64,000 bases of DNA from Paenibacillus farraposensis (GTDB lineage Bacteria > Bacillota > Bacilli > Paenibacillales > Paenibacillaceae), in the NCBI RefSeq assembly GCF_020736845.1, contig NZ_JAFFQR010000112.1, positions 310,001-374,000 on the forward strand, written 5' to 3'. Positions within the stretch are counted from its first letter, which is position 1, and every line of letters starts with the position of its first letter. This document shows positions 61,170-64,000 of this stretch, piece after piece. The notes under the pieces were generated by a model. That model was not told where the DNA came from. It saw nothing but the letters and a program-made list of their open reading frames with translations, and searched no databases. A program made the position numbers and the translations under genes.

Positions 61170-62324
61170 GTGTCTCTTGTCGTGCCAGGCACGCTGGGCG
61201 TGCTCGTTAGCCGGAATCAGACCGCCGTCCCCCCCATAACCGAAGCTGATTTTTGCCGCAGGCTAAGCTTATTGGGCAGGCGTTCCGGTCTCCGTGTATT
61301 GGCGTTTACCGCCGAAGGAGTTTCACCTGAAAATCATTCTATACGAGGTTATGCTTATCGTAACGGAGTGTGGGCATCCGGTCGCTTTCCCCTGCCGGAT
61401 ATCGTGTATAACCGCTGTTTCCATGTTCATGAGAGCCAGCATGTGGGACACAAGCTGAAAGACATGGCAAAGCAGAAGTCACGCAAACTCCTCTACTGGT
61501 CGCGCAACTTGCCCGGCAAGTGGCAGGTATACCGCGCTCTGCACGCGGTAGATGAGGTGCGTCCCTTTGTCCCGCCTACGGTACCTTACCGAGACACGGG
61601 TCAGCTTGCAGAATGGCTGCGCCGCCATTCGAGGCTGTTTATGAAGCCGCAGGCCGGAACACACGGAAAGGGAACGCTGTATCTCCACCTGGCGGAAGGA
61701 GAACGAAGACTGCTTGTACGGGGCAGAGACTCCCGAAACCGCCCGTTCCGGCGTTTGTTTTCCGAGCTGGATGCAGGCTTGACTTGGATCAACGGGATAG
61801 CACACAAACGCGCCTACATCGTGCAGCCTTATTTGAAATTAACGAGCCAAAGCGGCCATCCCTTCGATGTCCGCGCACTCCTGCAAAAGGACGGCCACGG
61901 CCTCTGGTGCCTGACGGGCTTTGCCGTGAGAGAAGGCAGGAAAGGAACTCTGACTTCCAATCTGCACGGTGGAGGCAAAGCGCATCCGGCAGAGCTTTAC
62001 CTTCGTGAACAATTTGGCGTAGACAGCACACGTCTCATCATGGAGCAGATGCTAAAGCTGTCCCTGACCATTACCGGGGCGCTGGAGGAACGATATGGCC
62101 GCCTTGGCGAGCTGGGAATTGATTATGGTATTGATCGGGATGGGAACATCTGGCTATTGGAGGTTAATTCCCGGCCTGGTCGGGCTTCCTTTTTTCAGAT
62201 CCGCGAGCCGGAGTGTGCTTTTCGGTCGATCAACCGCCCACTCGAGTATGCCCGATATTTAATGACCCAATCCAAAGCGACGGGGCCGCAGGGCGCGGGT
62301 GCCTCCCTTGAACATACGGTATAG
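61170..62324 (+). CDS. YheC/YheD-family ATP-grasp protein, copy 2 (short form)
   Basis: 384 aa from the GTG at 61170 (AAAGGAG 9 nt upstream). The frame from 61092 would overlap copy 1. It lacks the N-terminal beta-domain of copies 1 and 3, starting almost at PGTLGVLVSRNQ. It keeps PLPDIVYNRCF, the ATP-grasp loop FMKPQAGTHGKGTLYL, DVRALLQKD and GIDYGIDRDGNIWLLEVNSR. The gap to copy 1 is 43 nt. Confidence 0.87.
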   Translation: MSLVVPGTLGVLVSRNQTAVPPITEADFCRRLSLLGRRSGLRVLAFTAEGVSPENHSIRGYAYRNGVWASGRFPLPDIVYNRCFHVHESQHVGHKLKDMAKQKSRKLLYWSRNLPGKWQVYRALHAVDEVRPFVPPTVPYRDTGQLAEWLRRHSRLFMKPQAGTHGKGTLYLHLAEGERRLLVRGRDSRNRPFRRLFSELDAGLTWINGIAHKRAYIVQPYLKLTSQSGHPFDVRALLQKDGHGLWCLTGFAVREGRKGTLTSNLHGGGKAHPAELYLREQFGVDSTRLIMEQMLKLSLTITGALEERYGRLGELGIDYGIDRDGNIWLLEVNSRPGRASFFQIREPECAFRSINRPLEYARYLMTQSKATGPQGAGASLEHTV

Positions 62325-62336
62325 GAGGATAAACAG

Positions 62337-63707
62337 ATGAGTCTAACGCATTGTAATGTGCATTTCTCGCAGCAGCCCGACAAGGTGGCTTATATATCCA
62401 CCACCTTGTTGAAAAGCCTTAAATTATCCGGAGCCAAGTCCATTCGCCTGCGACTCGGTAAGGATCAGATTCCCGCCACCATAAAACCGATTCAAAAAAC
62501 GGGTCGTCATTTATACCTGACCTCCGGCTTGCGTAATGCAATCCGTGTACCCAAAAGCGGGCCCATCAATTTGCGGAATCAGGACGGCGAAGTACAGCTA
62601 GGGCCGTTGATTGGAGTGCTGTCTGACGGCACCTCCTCCACCACTCGCCCTTTTGGATCACGCACGACCTTTATTAAGCAACTGCTGAAGGAGGGCAGCA
62701 AAAAATCTTATATTTTTGCCTTCACCCCTCGGGATATCAACTGGCAAAATGATACGATTAACGGCTATTTTCTGTCATCCAACGGGGGTTTCACCCGTAA
62801 ACACGTATCTCTGCCGGATGTAATTTATAATCGTTTACCGAGCCGCCGTGCTGATTTTTCACCCACAATTAATCAGTTGCGCGAACGGTTTTCCCGCAAA
62901 CGGATTCCTTTTTTTAACTGGAGCTTTTTTAATAAATCAGATATCTATCATCTGCTGGAAAGCAATCCGGAAGTCAACCGCTATGTCCCTGAGTCCTATA
63001 TGAATCCCAGTTCTGAACGAATCCGAAGCATGCTGGAGCGTCATCAATTTGCTTATTACAAGCCAAGCGGAGGCAGTCTTGGCAAAGGGATCTACCGGCT
63101 TTCCCATGTGCCCAAGCAAGGTTATTTTGTAAGGTACCGTAAAAAAAATGGCAATGTATTGCTGCGCTTTAACTCTTTTAACTCTATGCTCCGCATGCTT
63201 CACTCCAATCAGGGCCAGACGTTAAAAGGCTACGTCATTCAGCAGGGAATTCAGCTGATCGAGATTGACAATTGCCCGATTGATTTCCGGTTTCACATGC
63301 ACAAGAACGGCAATAACCAATGGGTCGTCGTCGGAATTGGAGCCAAAAAAGCCGGACGTGGCAGTGTCACGACTCATATTAAAAACGGCGGCTCCCTGAT
63401 GACACCGGAGCAAGCGCTGGAACGGGTATTTGGAGACCGGGCGGACGAGGTGCTTTCGCGTGCCAAAAATGCAGCGGTTACGCTTGCGGAAGCCATTGAG
63501 AACCATCACCAGCATCTGCTGGGTGAAATCGGCTTCGATCTGGGGATTGATCAGCAGGAGAAGGTATGGATGTTTGAAGCCAACTCCAAGCCCGGTCGAT
63601 CCATTTTCCAGCATCCATCTTTGCGTGCGGAGGGTAAAGCATCCGTGGAGCATATTTTAGACCACTGCCTTTACCTCAGTAAATTCCGCAGAAAAGAGGA
63701 ACTATGA
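62337..63707 (+). CDS. YheC/YheD-family ATP-grasp protein, copy 3
   Basis: 456 aa, with TAGGAGGA upstream of the ATG. It has the full-length architecture: N-terminal beta-domain (about 1-85), VQLGPLIGVLSDG, SLPDVIYNRLPSRR, the ATP-grasp loop YYKPSGGSLGKGIYRL, DFRFHMHKN and GFDLGIDQQEKVWMFEANSK. It starts 12 nt after copy 2, and its stop overlaps the start of copy 4 (ATGA), so the genes are co-translated. Confidence 0.88.
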   Translation: MSLTHCNVHFSQQPDKVAYISTTLLKSLKLSGAKSIRLRLGKDQIPATIKPIQKTGRHLYLTSGLRNAIRVPKSGPINLRNQDGEVQLGPLIGVLSDGTSSTTRPFGSRTTFIKQLLKEGSKKSYIFAFTPRDINWQNDTINGYFLSSNGGFTRKHVSLPDVIYNRLPSRRADFSPTINQLRERFSRKRIPFFNWSFFNKSDIYHLLESNPEVNRYVPESYMNPSSERIRSMLERHQFAYYKPSGGSLGKGIYRLSHVPKQGYFVRYRKKNGNVLLRFNSFNSMLRMLHSNQGQTLKGYVIQQGIQLIEIDNCPIDFRFHMHKNGNNQWVVVGIGAKKAGRGSVTTHIKNGGSLMTPEQALERVFGDRADEVLSRAKNAAVTLAEAIENHHQHLLGEIGFDLGIDQQEKVWMFEANSKPGRSIFQHPSLRAEGKASVEHILDHCLYLSKFRRKEEL

Positions 63708-64000
63708 AAACTCAGGCGGAGCAAAAACCAGTCGTTGCTGTATTGACCGTGCACGACGAGGGGCAATTCTTCAAAGGGAATCAGCGTAACTTTAGGGATA
63801 TCCTTGAAACAGGAACACGGATGGGCTACCAGGTGTACATCGTTACCGTCAGGGACCTGAAGCTGACAGCTGAAACGGTCAAGGGCTATATCTTCAACAA
63901 AAGCCTACAAACGTGGGAGGAGCAAAATTTCCCGCTTCCACAGGTCATTTATAATCGTATCCCTTACCGCAAATATGAGCTAAAACCTTCTGTTCGCACA
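63704..64000 (+). CDS. YheC/YheD-family ATP-grasp protein, copy 4 (cut by window end)
   Basis: 99 codons are visible from the ATG at 63704, which overlaps the copy 3 stop. The sequence KPVVAVLTVHDEGQFFKGNQ then ETVKGYIFNKSLQ and FPLPQVIYNRIPYRK matches the start of the YheC core (V-x-L-T/S ... LPxVIYNR). Like copy 2 it lacks the N-terminal beta-domain. The ATP-grasp part lies beyond the window. Confidence 0.8.
   Translation, partial: MKTQAEQKPVVAVLTVHDEGQFFKGNQRNFRDILETGTRMGYQVYIVTVRDLKLTAETVKGYIFNKSLQTWEEQNFPLPQVIYNRIPYRKYELKPSVRT

Overview
The window reads as chromosomal DNA of an endospore-forming, moderate-GC Firmicute, most likely a Paenibacillus of the P. polymyxa group. Three things suggest this. 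First, there are many sporulation genes: an alpha/beta SASP, ytaF, ytrH-ytrI, ytvI, and a tandem run of YheC/YheD spore-coat ATP-grasp genes. Second, the gene order follows the Bacillus subtilis polA - citZ - accDA - dnaE neighbourhood. Third, a cysteine-rich peptide gene resembles the freyrasin precursor known from P. polymyxa. Species assignment is inference.

Layout. 1-9.9 kb is accessory: the end of a SUKH-type gene, a secreted stalk/phosphodiester-glycosidase protein, a large SLH surface protein, BluB, a MetE-like methyltransferase with a LysR gene, and a tautomerase/CMD pair with a divergent LysR gene. 10-13.8 kb is the fructose operon fruR-fruK-fruA with a CcpA-type cre site. 14.0-18.5 kb is a field of decayed carbohydrate genes (GH1, CE1-type esterase, a possible GH8 piece, rhamnose mutarotase) around an intact SGNH esterase and an intact radical SAM gene. 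18.6-25.4 kb holds two tRNAs, nrdR, a SASP gene, a transglycosylase gene, coaE, ytaF, mutM and polA. 25.6-30.3 kb is a phosphate block (phoR, phoP, a small ORF, pstB, phoU) with clear Pho boxes. 30.4-33.2 kb holds an SDR gene, ltrA and a membrane protein gene. 33.4-37.0 kb is the TCA block citZ-icd-mdh. 37.3-39.4 kb holds ytvI, fxsA and a thioesterase gene. 39.5-43.2 kb is pstSCAB. 43.4-48.8 kb holds a LysR gene, pyk, accD-accA, a small ORF and pgpA. 49.0-55.0 kb holds dnaE, ytrHI and ytoI.

55.0-58.7 kb is a scarred accessory island. It contains a transposase tail, an orphan ranthipeptide-like precursor with six CX3(D/E/S) motifs, a hairpin, the C-terminal half of an exporter ATPase, and an ABC operon damaged by an in-frame stop and a frameshift. 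58.9-64.0 kb holds a small membrane protein gene, yheA and four tandem ATP-grasp genes (the last cut by the window end) behind a sigma-K-like promoter.

The most interesting points are the orphan ranthipeptide precursor with its apparently deleted maturase, the four-gene ATP-grasp array, the reversed phoR-phoP order with a Pho box between the two genes, and an exactly 11-bp-phased four-repeat Pho box in front of a second pstB.
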